This document shows, piece by piece, positions 1-7,929 of a stretch of DNA of 64,000 bases; position 1 is the first letter of the stretch, and every line of letters starts with the position of its first letter. A model generated the notes under the pieces. The model was given only the letters and a program-made list of their open reading frames with translations, was not told the DNA's origin and searched no databases. Where the stretch lies: the NCBI RefSeq assembly GCF_036206005.1, contig NZ_CP108143.1, positions 6,477,501-6,541,500 of the forward strand, given 5' to 3'. Source of the DNA: Streptomyces sp. NBC_00178 (GTDB lineage: Bacteria > Actinomycetota > Actinomycetes > Streptomycetales > Streptomycetaceae). The position numbers were made by a program, and so were the translations under genes.

Positions 1-320
1 AGGCCGCGCAGATGCCGGTGGGCCGTCTCCATCGCGATGTGCATGTTGAACGGCGTCAGGTCGATGTCCCCGCCGTCCACACAGTCGATGAGCTCGAAGG
101 TGCCCGGCCCCCGGTCGATCCCGACCCCGTGGATCAGGCCCGACTCGTTGCGGATGGCGCGCGGGCCGAAGCGGGCTCCCGGCCGGTAGCTGGTGCCCCC
201 GTCGTAGGGCGCCCCGATCACGACGACGTCGCGTCCGGTGGGCTGGGGGTCGTGCGGCAGGCGCATGAAGGTCGGGATCTGCGCGTAGCGGGGCGAGATC
301 GCGGTGTCGACACGTTCCAC
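1..320 (-). CDS. pah2: Proclavaminate amidinohydrolase (Pah), N-terminal part, cut by window edge
   Basis: Reading leftward from a GTG at 320, about 106 codons are visible before the window ends. They show the arginase/agmatinase-fold N-terminus with the motif GAPYDGGTSYRPGARFGPRA followed by the stretch GLIHGVGIDRGPGTFELIDC, which I recognise as the clavam-pathway amidinohydrolase of Streptomyces clavuligerus. The manganese-binding histidine and aspartate motifs lie further on, outside the window. The family enzyme is about 313 aa and removes urea from guanidinoproclavaminic acid to give proclavaminic acid in the cytoplasm. The GTG is chosen because a GGAGG lies about nine bases upstream; a nearby ATG at 328 is out of frame. 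It lies 57 bp downstream of bls2, presumably in the same operand transcript from ceaS2. Identification is firm; the C-terminus cannot be judged. Confidence 0.9.
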   Translation of the reverse strand, partial: MERVDTAISPRYAQIPTFMRLPHDPQPTGRDVVVIGAPYDGGTSYRPGARFGPRAIRNESGLIHGVGIDRGPGTFELIDCVDGGDIDLTPFNMHIAMETAHRHLRG

Positions 321-377
321 GACGTCATCCCTCCTGTCGGATGGGCCGCGGGCGGCCGGTAGGGAGTAGGGGGCGGG

Positions 378-1907
378 TCACTCGGTCTCCTTCAGCCGTG
401 CGGCCACCTGGTGCACGGCCTCGGCGGTGCTCACCTCGGCGGGCGGCCGTCCCTCGACGACCACCCGGTCGAAGATCTCCCGCACCACCAGTGACTTGGC
501 CCGGTGGACGTCCGCCTCCGGTACCCCGGCGTCGATCAGCAGGAGGCTGAAGGAGGACGTCGTCCCGGAGCCCTCGTGCACGCCGAGCTTCGGCCGGTTG
601 ACCGTCTCCTGCGGGAGCAGGGGGCTCATCGCCTCGCGCAGGACCCACTTGTCGCGGCCGTGGCGCCGCTTGAGCCCGGCCTCCAGCGACACGAGCAGGT
701 CCAGGACGTCGCGGTCCCAGTAGGGGTGGGTCGACCAGTGGCCCTGGATGCCGGAGAGCACCGGGGTCATCTCGTTGAGTCCGTCGAAGGTGGCCATGTC
801 GAACGCCACCGCCGTGTCCAGCTGCGGCAGCCGGTCCTCGCGGTGCATGCCGGCGAGCGGGATGTCCGCGCCGTATCCGGTGAGGATGCGGCGGGCGGGC
901 CCGTCGAGCGCCCGGTACAGGGCGGTGAGCGGCAGCAGGTACTCGATGATGTCCGGGTCGACGGACTCGGACGCCCAGATCGCGTACGGGAGCTGGCCGA
1001 GCAGGTCGGCCGTGGGAACGGTGATCTCCCGGTGCGCGGAGCCGAGGTGGGTGGCGACCACGCGTGCCTCGGCGAACTCGTCCGAGGTGTCGGTGCCCAT
1101 CGACAGGGTGTCCAGGGGGCCCTCGGTGTGGGCGGCGGCCAGGGCGGCGACACCCGAGGAATCGATTCCGCCGGAGAGCACCACCAGGGGAGTGGAGCCA
1201 CCGGTGCGGGCCCGTACGGCTCGCCCCAGCGTCTCCCGCACGGCGGCGGTCGCGTCGGCCTCGGGAAGGATCCGCCGGGACACCGGAGGGGTCCAGGTCC
1301 GCGAGGGCGCCGCGGTGCCGGTGCGCACGTCGAGGTCCAGTACGGTCCCGGCCGGGATCTGGTGGACCCCCGGCACGCGGCGGATCCGGCGTGCGTCGGC
1401 GACGGGCCGCCCGGCCAGCGGGGCCTGGGCCGCCGCCGGGACGAGGGCCTTGATCTCGGTGGCGGCCAGGACACGGCCCGGCGCCGGGAGGGTGTAGAGC
1501 GGGACGGAGCCCGCGTGGTCGGTGGCCAGGAGCACCCGGTCGCCCACGGCCGCGGCCGCCGCGAACCGGCCGTTGAGCAGCCGGAACGCGTGCAGGTCGT
1601 AGACGTCCAGCAGGGCGAGCACCAGCGCCGCGTCCGTGCGGGCGTCGGCACCGGACGGGAGGAGCGTGAGCAGTTCCTCCCGGTTGTAGAGCTCGCCGGC
1701 CAGGACGAGGGCCGTGTCGCCCGAGCGGGCCACGGCGTCCCCGGCCGCACCCGAGTGCACGAGTACGGCGTTCAGGGTCTGGGTGCGGAGGGCCTCGGCC
1801 ACGGTCTCGTGGGCGCCCCGGGTGGCGAAGACGGGCCGGGGGGCCCGGTCCCCGCCCTGATGGGCGGAGACCAGGAACCCCGTGGCGGCGGGGAATGTGT
1901 GCGCCAT
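378..1907 (-). CDS. bls2: Beta-lactam synthetase (Bls)
   Basis: ATP-dependent enzyme that closes the beta-lactam ring of N2-(2-carboxyethyl)arginine to give deoxyguanidinoproclavaminic acid. It is 509 aa, close to the 513 aa of the S. clavuligerus enzyme, and belongs to the asparagine synthetase B superfamily. The N-terminal glutaminase-like half lacks the catalytic Cys2 of amidotransferases (it starts MAHTF), as expected for Bls. The ATP pyrophosphatase loop SGGIDSSG lies at residues 245-252. The residues matching the known catalytic Tyr348, Glu382 and Lys443 are Tyr345 (ILTGYGAD), Glu379 (GLNEM) and Lys440 (NRPKLGV), all present. The start is 2 bp after the ceaS2 stop, so the two are translationally coupled. 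The alternative, an asparagine synthetase, is unlikely given the neighbours and the intact Tyr/Glu/Lys set. Confidence 0.97.
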   Translation of the reverse strand: MAHTFPAATGFLVSAHQGGDRAPRPVFATRGAHETVAEALRTQTLNAVLVHSGAAGDAVARSGDTALVLAGELYNREELLTLLPSGADARTDAALVLALLDVYDLHAFRLLNGRFAAAAAVGDRVLLATDHAGSVPLYTLPAPGRVLAATEIKALVPAAAQAPLAGRPVADARRIRRVPGVHQIPAGTVLDLDVRTGTAAPSRTWTPPVSRRILPEADATAAVRETLGRAVRARTGGSTPLVVLSGGIDSSGVAALAAAHTEGPLDTLSMGTDTSDEFAEARVVATHLGSAHREITVPTADLLGQLPYAIWASESVDPDIIEYLLPLTALYRALDGPARRILTGYGADIPLAGMHREDRLPQLDTAVAFDMATFDGLNEMTPVLSGIQGHWSTHPYWDRDVLDLLVSLEAGLKRRHGRDKWVLREAMSPLLPQETVNRPKLGVHEGSGTTSSFSLLLIDAGVPEADVHRAKSLVVREIFDRVVVEGRPPAEVSTAEAVHQVAARLKETE

Positions 1908-1909
1908 GA

Positions 1910-3625
1910 TCAGATGCTCAGGGCACCGAAGCCGCCGGAGGTGAAGTCGTAGTTCACCGGGACCTCGATCAGGAACGGGCGGCCGAGCCCCGCTCCCTTG
2001 CGCAGAGCGGCGAGCAGGTCCTCGCGGGAGTTCGCCCTGACGGCCTCCACGCCGTTGGCGCGGGCGAGTTCGGTGAAGTCGACGCCGGTGAACTTGACGG
2101 CCGGGTCGTGGGAACGCTGGTGGCCGAGGTTCTGGTAGAGCTCGATCAGCCCGTTGGTGTCGTTGTTGACGACGACCGTCACGATGGGCAGGTTGAGCCG
2201 GGCGATCGTCTCCAGGTCGGCGCTGTTGGAGTGGAAGCCGCCGTCACCCGCGATGAGGAAGGTCGGCTGGCCGGGGCGGGCCATCTGGGCGCCGATGGCC
2301 GCGGGGATGCCGTAGCCGAAGCTGGAGCAGCCGGCCGAGGTGAGGAAGCCGAAGGGCTGGTCGGCGCGGGCGAAGAGCACCCCGTAGTGCCGGAAGAAGC
2401 CGATGTCGGACACGATCGTGCCCTCACCGGCGGCGGCGGTCTCCTCCATCACCGTGTTCATGGAGTCCATCACCTGGTGGACCCGCATGCCGTCCTCGTA
2501 CTCGGTGGGGTCGGCGAGGAACTCAGCGACGCGCTCGCGCAGCGGGGTGATGTCGTGCGGGGTCTTCTTGGCGAGGTCCGCCGTGGCGGCGTCCAGGTGC
2601 TCGACGAAGGCCAGCACGTCGGTGACGACGTCGATGTCCGGGCGGTAGACGCGGGGGATCGGGTTGACCGTCGGGGAGACGCGCACGGTCTTCTTCTCGC
2701 CGCCGCGGGCCCACATCGAGGGGCGCAGGTCCTCGGCGTAGTCGTAACCGAGGGTCACGACGACGTCGGCCGGGCCGAAGAGGGTCTCCAGGGCGGGGAA
2801 GGACAGGATGCCGTCCATGTAGCCGGTGACGGCACCGTAGTTGAGGTGGTGCCCGTGCGGCAGGACGCCCTTGGCGATGTACGTCGTGATGACCGGGACG
2901 TCCAGGCGCTCGGCCAGGGCCCGGATCGCGGGCACCGCGCCGGAGCGGATGGCCGCCGCGCCGACGACGAAGACCGGGTGCTCCGCGCCGGAGACCAGTG
3001 CGGCCGCCTCGTCGGCGGTGGCCTCCCAGCCGGCCTGGACGGCACCGACGGGCTTGGCCGGGGTGTGCGCGGCGGGGTGGACGACGGAGGTGTCGATGTC
3101 GGCGCCGAGCAGGTCGACCGGGACCGAGATGAAGCTGGGGCCGACGGGCTCCGTCATCGCCGCGGCGACGGCCGAGTCCACCAGGTCGGTGATCTCGTCG
3201 GGGCGCTGGAGCTCGACGGCGTACTTCGTCATGGGGCGCATGACGGAGACCGAGTCCAGGCACTGGTGCGTGTCGTTCGGGAAGATGTCGTGCGACTCGG
3301 ACTGGGCGGCGAGCGCGATGACCGGCGAGCGGTCCAGGATCGAGGTGGCCACACCGGTGGCGAGGTTCGTCATGCCGGGGCCGAGCGTGGCCCAGCAGGC
3401 CTGCGGCCGGCCGGTGATGCGGGCGAGCACGTCGGCGGCGACGCCGGCGGTGAACTCGTGCCGGGTGAGGACGAAGTCGATACCCGGCGCCTCGTCGAAG
3501 AGGATGGACGCGGCCTCACGGCCGACGACACCGAACACCGTCTCCACACCGTGCTCGTGGAGACGCTTGAGCAGCGCGTGTGCGGCCGTCGGGTTGTTGC
3601 TGGGCTTGGTCGATACACGGGACAT
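1910..3625 (-). CDS. ceaS2: N2-(2-carboxyethyl)arginine synthase (CeaS)
   Basis: Thiamine-diphosphate enzyme performing the first committed clavam step: condensation of D-glyceraldehyde-3-phosphate with L-arginine. It is 571 aa, against about 573 in S. clavuligerus. The TPP-activating glutamate is at position 57 (TRHEFTAG), and the TPP/Mg site is seen as AGDGGF (459-464) followed by NNDTNG (487-492). The N-terminal pyrimidine domain, the central domain and the C-terminal pyrophosphate domain are complete, ending in GGFGALSI. I chose the ATG at 3625 (MSRVSTKPS) because the family begins there; an in-frame extension to 3670 exists but reads as non-conserved. It heads a leftward operon with bls2 and pah2 and is divergent from oat2. 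Acetolactate synthase is the main look-alike, but the match along the whole length is to CeaS. Confidence 0.97.
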   Translation of the reverse strand: MSRVSTKPSNNPTAAHALLKRLHEHGVETVFGVVGREAASILFDEAPGIDFVLTRHEFTAGVAADVLARITGRPQACWATLGPGMTNLATGVATSILDRSPVIALAAQSESHDIFPNDTHQCLDSVSVMRPMTKYAVELQRPDEITDLVDSAVAAAMTEPVGPSFISVPVDLLGADIDTSVVHPAAHTPAKPVGAVQAGWEATADEAAALVSGAEHPVFVVGAAAIRSGAVPAIRALAERLDVPVITTYIAKGVLPHGHHLNYGAVTGYMDGILSFPALETLFGPADVVVTLGYDYAEDLRPSMWARGGEKKTVRVSPTVNPIPRVYRPDIDVVTDVLAFVEHLDAATADLAKKTPHDITPLRERVAEFLADPTEYEDGMRVHQVMDSMNTVMEETAAAGEGTIVSDIGFFRHYGVLFARADQPFGFLTSAGCSSFGYGIPAAIGAQMARPGQPTFLIAGDGGFHSNSADLETIARLNLPIVTVVVNNDTNGLIELYQNLGHQRSHDPAVKFTGVDFTELARANGVEAVRANSREDLLAALRKGAGLGRPFLIEVPVNYDFTSGGFGALSI

Positions 3626-3838
3626 GCGGCGTCGTCTCCAGGATGTCGACGGGATGCGGAATGCCGTCACCGTGCCGGGGGCCTCTCTCCACCGCCTCTC
3701 CTGCGCCTATCCGACCGCGCTGTAGTGCGCTTCGAGGCGGCCGGCGGCCGGTTCCCGCCCGGTGCCCCCGTCTCCTGTGATAGATGAATAGGCATACAGT
3801 CCGGCGCATAATGTAGCCACTGAGGGAAGAAGGCGATC
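3626..3838. promoter_or_regulatory. Divergent ceaS2/oat2 intergenic promoter region
   Basis: 213 bp separate the divergent starts of ceaS2 and oat2, so promoters for both early-pathway transcripts should lie here. The oat2-proximal part is AT-richer than its surroundings, and a CATAAT at 3807-3812 could act as a -10 element for oat2, but I see no convincing -35 partner. In S. clavuligerus the ceaS2 promoter is the main target of the activator CcaR. Direct binding here is inferred from that precedent and not from a recognised operator in this sequence. Confidence 0.45.
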
Positions 3839-5017
3839 ATGACCGGTACGACGACCCGGGACCCCGCGGGGTTCGTGGTGCACACCGCTCCGGTGGGGCT
3901 CACGGGAGACGGGCGGGACGACTTCACGGTGCTGGCGTCGACCGTTCCGACGCAGGTCAGCGCGGTGTTCACCAAGTCACGCTTCTCCGGCCCGAGCGTG
4001 GTGCTCAGCCGCGCGGCGGCGGCCGACGGGCAGGCGCGCGGGGTGGTCGTCATCGCCCGCAACGCCAACGTCGCCACCGGGCCCGAGGGGGACCGCAACG
4101 CCCGCGAGGTGCGCGACTCCGTGGCCGCCGCCACCGGGCTCCCGGAGGACGAACTGCTGATCGCCTCCACCGGCGTCATCGGCCTCCAGTACCCCATGGA
4201 GCAGATCCGCGATCACATCAAGACGCTCTCCTGGCCCTTTCCGGAGGGCGGGTTCGACCGGGCGGCGCGCGCCATCATGACGACCGACACCCGGCCCAAG
4301 GAGGTCAGGGTGCGGTGCGGCGACGCCACGCTGGTCGGCATCGCCAAGGGGGTGGGGATGCTGGAGCCGGACATGGCGACCCTCCTGACCTTCTTCGCCA
4401 CCGACGCCCGGCTGCCCCGGGACGTCCAGGACAGGGTCTTCCGCAGCGTCATGGACCGCACGTTCAACGCCGTCTCGATCGACACCGACACCTCGACCAG
4501 CGACACCGCGGTGCTGTTCGCCAACGGGCTGGCCGGCGACGTGGATCCGGTGGAGTTCGAGGAGGCCCTGTACGAGGTGGCGCTCGCCCTGGTGAAGAAC
4601 ATCGCGTCGGACGGCGAGGGGGCCAGCAAGCTCATCGAGGTCCGGGTCACCGGGGCGCGGGACACCGCGCAGGCCAAGCGGGTCGGCAAGACCGTCGTCA
4701 ACTCCCCGCTGGTCAAGACCGCGGTGCACGGCAGCGACCCCAACTGGGGCCGCGTGACGATGGCGATCGGCAAGTGCACCGACGACACGGACATCCTCCA
4801 GGAGAACGTCACCGTCGAGTTCGGCGGGACCCTGGTCTACCCGCAGAGCGCCGACGGACCCGGTGACGCCGAACTGCGCGCCGCCGTCGCCGAGCACATG
4901 CGCGGCGACGAGGTGGTCATCGGCATCGGACTGGGCATCGGGGACGGGGAGTTCACCGTCTACGGATGCGACCTGACGGAGGGGTACGTGCGCCTGAACT
5001 CCGAGTACACGACCTGA
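3839..5017 (+). CDS. oat2: Ornithine acetyltransferase-like protein (OAT2)
   Basis: 392-aa member of the ArgJ/OAT family of self-cleaving N-terminal nucleophile enzymes. The autoproteolysis site is intact: Ala180-Thr181 within LEPDMATLLT, which matches Thr181 of the S. clavuligerus OAT2 structure. The usual oxyanion Thr pair is seen at STGVIG (110-115). OAT2 can move acetyl groups between N-acetylornithine and glutamate or arginine. Its precise role in the clavam pathway is unsettled (precursor supply or reversible acetylation). The start ATG follows GAAGAAGG at a normal distance. Here the gene points away from ceaS2-bls2-pah2 and its late neighbours have been separated by extra genes. A primary-metabolism argJ is possible by sequence alone, but the cluster context argues for the clavam paralogue. 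Confidence 0.93.
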   Translation: MTGTTTRDPAGFVVHTAPVGLTGDGRDDFTVLASTVPTQVSAVFTKSRFSGPSVVLSRAAAADGQARGVVVIARNANVATGPEGDRNAREVRDSVAAATGLPEDELLIASTGVIGLQYPMEQIRDHIKTLSWPFPEGGFDRAARAIMTTDTRPKEVRVRCGDATLVGIAKGVGMLEPDMATLLTFFATDARLPRDVQDRVFRSVMDRTFNAVSIDTDTSTSDTAVLFANGLAGDVDPVEFEEALYEVALALVKNIASDGEGASKLIEVRVTGARDTAQAKRVGKTVVNSPLVKTAVHGSDPNWGRVTMAIGKCTDDTDILQENVTVEFGGTLVYPQSADGPGDAELRAAVAEHMRGDEVVIGIGLGIGDGEFTVYGCDLTEGYVRLNSEYTT

Positions 5018-5027
5018 CCCGCGCCCC

Positions 5028-5227
5028 GGGCCCGACCCGCGTACTGGGCCCGACCCACGCGCCGGGCCCGACCCACGCGCCGGGCCCGACCCGCGCGCCG
5101 GGCCCGACCCGCGCACCGGGCCCGACCCGCGCACCGGGCCCGACCCACGCGCCGGGCCCGACCCGCGCACCGGACCCCGACCCACGCGCCGGGCCCGACC
5201 TGCGCACCGGACCCCGACCAACGCACC
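5028..5227. repeat. 18-bp GC-rich tandem repeat block, about 11 units
   Basis: Beginning 11 bp after the oat2 stop, a unit of the form GGGCCCGACCCRCGCRCC is repeated head to tail: eight consecutive 18-bp copies (5028-5171), then three degenerate copies, two of which are 19 bp, then a fading partial copy. The 18-bp register preserves a six-codon unit in every frame, giving spurious low-complexity reading frames on both strands. No start or ribosome site supports a gene. Each unit carries the self-complementary GGGCCC, so transcripts could fold into serial hairpins and act as a terminator between oat2 and the next gene. The rest of the 5018-5345 gap holds nothing else I recognise. Confidence 0.85.
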
Positions 5228-5345
5228 GGACCCGGGCCCGGTGGCCGGTCCGCCACGCCCGGAAACCACTGACTCAAATGTGCCGCCTCGTCCGCATCGC
5301 TCCGTAGTGTGACGCGTGATCAGCACAACGTGAACGAGGTGGCGC

Positions 5346-6350
5346 ATGGGTCAGTCGCGAAGGTCGGTTCTGCAGGGCGCGTTCGGCGCCGGGGCGGCGG
5401 GGCTGCTGGTCGGCGGCGCCGCCCCCCTGCCCGCCGCCCAGGCGCGCCGGATGCCCAAGGGTGCCGACCTCGGGCTGCGCTGGCTGGGCGTCGCCGGGTG
5501 GGAGCTGTCCTTCGCGGGCCGCAGCGTGCTCTTCGACCCGTACCTGAGCCGGATGCCCTACGCCGGGGAGGACGGCGCGCTCGACCCGGCTCTACCGCTG
5601 CGCCTGGACCCGGACGCGGTGGAGCACGTGGCGGAGAAGGGGCTGACCGGGGCGCCCGAGCTGATCCTGGTCAGTCATGGCCACTTCGACCATCTCGCCG
5701 ACGTCCCGCACCTGTTGTCCCGGCCGGAGTGGGCCGGCCGGCGTGTCCGGACGCTCTGCGACACCACGTCGCGGCACCTGCTGGCCGCCATGGGTACTCC
5801 CGCGCACCGCATGGCGGACGTGGTGGCGGTGGACGGTGGTGACCACCTCCAGTTCGACGGCTACAGCGTGGAGGTGTTCCGCAGCCTGCACAGCAGGTCG
5901 GACGACTACACCTCCTTCGCCCCCGGTGAGCGGAACACCGTCCCCCCTCGGCCGCGGACCCTCGGCGACCTCGTGGAGGGAAGGACGCTGGCCTTCCAGG
6001 TGTCGGTCGAGGGGGGCCCCTCCGTGCTGCTGACGGGGACCAGCAACGTCGCGGAACGCGAAGTGGCGGGCGCGCGGCCGGACATCGCGGTGATCGGGAT
6101 GAGCGGTCACGCGGCCGTCCACGGCTACCCGGACCGGCTGCTGGCCGCGCTGGGGTCGCCGCCGGTGCTCCTGCCCTGCCACCACGACGACATGGTGACC
6201 CCGCTCGGCGACGCGGGGATCTCGCGTACGTCGTCCCCCGACGCCGTGGCGGCGCTCGCCCGCGCGGCCGAGCGGCGGGCTCCGGGCGGCGGCACCCGGG
6301 TTCTGACACCTCGTCACCTGCAGCTGCTCGACGTCACCGCGGCCGGTTGA
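5346..6350 (+). CDS. Tat-exported metallo-beta-lactamase-fold hydrolase (UlaG-like)
   Basis: 334-aa protein with a twin-arginine signal, SRRSVLQGAFGAGAAGLLVG, in the first 25 residues, followed by an Ala-rich cleavage region. It therefore probably acts outside the membrane. The mature part has the metallo-beta-lactamase fold of the UlaG/Rv0906 type: the HxHxDH metal motif is at 111-116 (HGHFDH), with further candidate ligands at HSRSDDY and CHHDD near residue 280. It is not a classical class B beta-lactamase, and its substrate is unknown. The start is supported by GAGGTGG just upstream. It sits alone between the tandem repeats and ccaR. It has no counterpart I recall in the S. clavuligerus clavulanate cluster, so a role in export, detoxification or lactone/lactam hydrolysis is conjecture. 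Confidence 0.8.
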   Translation: MGQSRRSVLQGAFGAGAAGLLVGGAAPLPAAQARRMPKGADLGLRWLGVAGWELSFAGRSVLFDPYLSRMPYAGEDGALDPALPLRLDPDAVEHVAEKGLTGAPELILVSHGHFDHLADVPHLLSRPEWAGRRVRTLCDTTSRHLLAAMGTPAHRMADVVAVDGGDHLQFDGYSVEVFRSLHSRSDDYTSFAPGERNTVPPRPRTLGDLVEGRTLAFQVSVEGGPSVLLTGTSNVAEREVAGARPDIAVIGMSGHAAVHGYPDRLLAALGSPPVLLPCHHDDMVTPLGDAGISRTSSPDAVAALARAAERRAPGGGTRVLTPRHLQLLDVTAAG

Positions 6351-6457
6351 CCTGGTCCGCGGCGGCCGGGTGTGCGAGATTTCGACGCGCTCAGGGGGTC
6401 CGTTTCGGCCGCAGGGGTGACCGATCCCGCTTTCCGGACATGGGGTACCGGATTCCG

Positions 6458-6473
6458 GTACGCACGTGCGTAC
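6458..6473. promoter_or_regulatory. 16-bp perfect palindrome upstream of ccaR
   Basis: GTACGCACGTGCGTAC is its own reverse complement. It lies about 500 bp upstream of the ccaR start and 108 bp after the hydrolase stop. Perfect 16-bp dyads of this kind are typical dimeric-regulator operators. In S. clavuligerus, ccaR is controlled by a butyrolactone-receptor-type protein at a dyad called ARE, but this sequence does not look like the ARE consensus, so the regulator is unknown. Confidence 0.45.
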
Positions 6474-6807
6474 GCACCTTCGAAGCGGCGTACGGTTTTT
6501 GCCATCACAGGTCTAAACCAGTGAGGCGAGCGTTCCGCGTCCGGATCGATGCGCTGAGTAATCCCACTCTCCATACGGGGCCCTCATGTCCTTCACGCCG
6601 GACGCACAACTTCCGCAGAGGCGTGACGCCCCGGGGGTTGCCGGATGCCGTGTCCGCGTTGCCGTGCGGGCCGATGACTACTCCGTGCCATACACGATCA
6701 TGAAGCCCCGGCCACCCGGCCCGGCGGGCGTTATCCACGTTTTTCCCGCGTCCTCATTTTCTCCCGGATCGGGGCGACAGTTTTCAGCCGCGCCCGTCCG
6801 GGCCTCG

Positions 6808-6836
6808 TTGACGGCGCCCGGATGGCTTATTACTGT
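6808..6836 (+). promoter_or_regulatory. Candidate promoter for ccaR
   Basis: TTGACG at 6808-6813 and TACTGT at 6831-6836 are separated by 17 bp, a reasonable match to the vegetative Streptomyces pattern. It would give a leader of roughly 125 nt to the ccaR ATG. This is a pattern match only. Confidence 0.35.
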
Positions 6837-6970
6837 CCCGACTCGATGAGGTAGAAGGTCCGCTACGCGCGTAGTGGCCGCAGCCACGACCACTGCATTC
6901 GCTCCATCGATCAGCGCAGCCAAAGACATTGCGTCTGAAATCAAGCAGTTCATGTCAGGGGAATTGAGTC

Positions 6971-7786
6971 ATGGACAGGCAGAACGGGAGACCCCCAATG
7001 GCCGGCGTGCAGATTCGCATACTGGGTCCGATCTCCATGCTTTCCCGGAACGTGCCGGTCCCGCTCGCCGGACAGAGGCAGCTCCGGGTGCTCACCGCCC
7101 TCGCACTTGTGTCGGGGAGGGCGGTCAGCACGCCCGAACTCATCACCCACCTCTGGGGTGAGCGTCCACCACGGACCGCCCCTGGTCAGCTCCAGACGAG
7201 CGTGTGGATGATCCGCCGCTCGCTGGCCGCGGTCGGAGCGCCGCAGGACACCGTCCTGTCGACCGCTTCCGGATACCAGCTGGATTCGGCTCTCTGCGAG
7301 ATCGACAGCGATATCTTCCGGCGCAACGTCGCCACGGCGAAGAAAATGGTACGGGCCGACCTCAAGGAGGAGGCGCTCGACCTGCTCAAGGAGGCTCTCG
7401 CCCTGTGGCGGGGACCGGCCCTGGCCACGATTTCGAGCAGTGCGCTGCAGACCCGCGCTGCCAGGCTCGAAGAGGAGCGCGTCGCCGCACTTCAGCAGCG
7501 TATTTGCCTGGAAATAACTCTGGGTCAATACGAGGAGGCCATCGGGGAACTCACCGACCTCATAGCCCTCCACCCTTTGCGCGAAGAGCCCTACGCGCAT
7601 TTGATGCAGGCCCTGTATCTCTCCGGTCGGCAGGCCGACGCGCTCGCCGTGTTCCGCAGGGCCCGCAACACCCTGACCGACGAGCTGGGCATCTACCCCG
7701 GGCCCAGGCTGACCACCCTGGAGCGGGCGATCCTGCGTCAGGACGCCGACATGCTCTCGGCGGTGCCGGGGATGGCCAGCCGCTGA
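6971..7786 (+). CDS. ccaR: SARP-family pathway activator, CcaR-like
   Basis: 271-aa Streptomyces antibiotic regulatory protein. An OmpR-type winged helix occupies about residues 14-100 (IRILGPISM to the helix with QTSVWMIRRSL), followed by the bacterial transcriptional activation domain to about residue 255, ending with the conserved ARNTLTDELGIYPGPRLTTLERAILRQD. It resembles CcaR of S. clavuligerus (about 256 aa), the activator of cephamycin and clavulanate genes. In that species ccaR sits in the adjacent cephamycin cluster, whereas here it lies inside the clavulanate genes, next to the oat2 side. The ATG is preceded by AGGGGAATTG. I scanned the coding strand and found no TTA codon, unlike the S. 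clavuligerus gene, so direct bldA control of its translation is not expected. Confidence 0.88.
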   Translation: MDRQNGRPPMAGVQIRILGPISMLSRNVPVPLAGQRQLRVLTALALVSGRAVSTPELITHLWGERPPRTAPGQLQTSVWMIRRSLAAVGAPQDTVLSTASGYQLDSALCEIDSDIFRRNVATAKKMVRADLKEEALDLLKEALALWRGPALATISSSALQTRAARLEEERVAALQQRICLEITLGQYEEAIGELTDLIALHPLREEPYAHLMQALYLSGRQADALAVFRRARNTLTDELGIYPGPRLTTLERAILRQDADMLSAVPGMASR

Positions 7787-7801
7787 CCCGTGTCACGACC
7801 C

Positions 7802-7851
7802 GCACACGGCTGCGTCCCCCGGCCCATGGGCCGGGGGACGCAGCCGTGTGC
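7802..7851. terminator. 50-bp perfect palindrome, transcription terminator
   Basis: A perfect inverted repeat with no loop mismatch spans 50 bp, centred on CCCATGGG, starting 15 bp after the ccaR stop. Such a stem (25 bp, very GC-rich) must be a strong intrinsic-type terminator as RNA, and could extrude a cruciform as DNA. Confidence 0.85.
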
Positions 7852-7880
7852 CGGAGCCGTCCCGGCAGTGGACTTCCGGA

Positions 7881-7921
7881 CCGGTGGGCCCTCCCCGCAC
7901 CTCGCGGGGAGGGCCCACCGG
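7881..7921. terminator. Second hairpin terminator, 18-bp stem
   Basis: Arms 7881-7898 and 7904-7921 pair perfectly around the 5-nt loop ACCTC. It lies 8 bp beyond the stop of the leftward SGNH gene, so it would terminate that gene. With the neighbouring palindrome it insulates the converging ccaR and SGNH transcripts. Confidence 0.8.
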
Positions 7922-7929
7922 GTGGTGGG

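Larger units (their letters stand above)
6351..6970. other. 620-bp non-coding region upstream of ccaR
   Basis: No credible gene is seen. The region is AT-richer than its surroundings and long for this genome, consistent with a complex regulatory leader for the SARP activator. It contains a 16-bp perfect palindrome at 6458-6473, a GGTTT/AAACC inverted pair at 6494-6519, and a candidate sigma-type promoter near 6808-6836. Confidence 0.6.

Noticed and set aside
5028..5227. Long low-complexity reading frames on both strands across the 18-bp repeat (Pro/Gly/Arg hexapeptides)
   Set aside because: They arise only from the 18-bp period, have no ribosome site, and two 19-bp units break the register.
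5346..6350. Class B beta-lactamase for clavulanate self-resistance
   Set aside because: Sequence is UlaG/Rv0906-like, lacks the overall class B pattern, and clavulanate resistance through it is only a guess.
6494..6519. GGTTT/AAACC inverted pair as a butyrolactone-receptor ARE
   Set aside because: The arms are only 5 bp with a 16-bp spacer and do not fit the ARE consensus I know.
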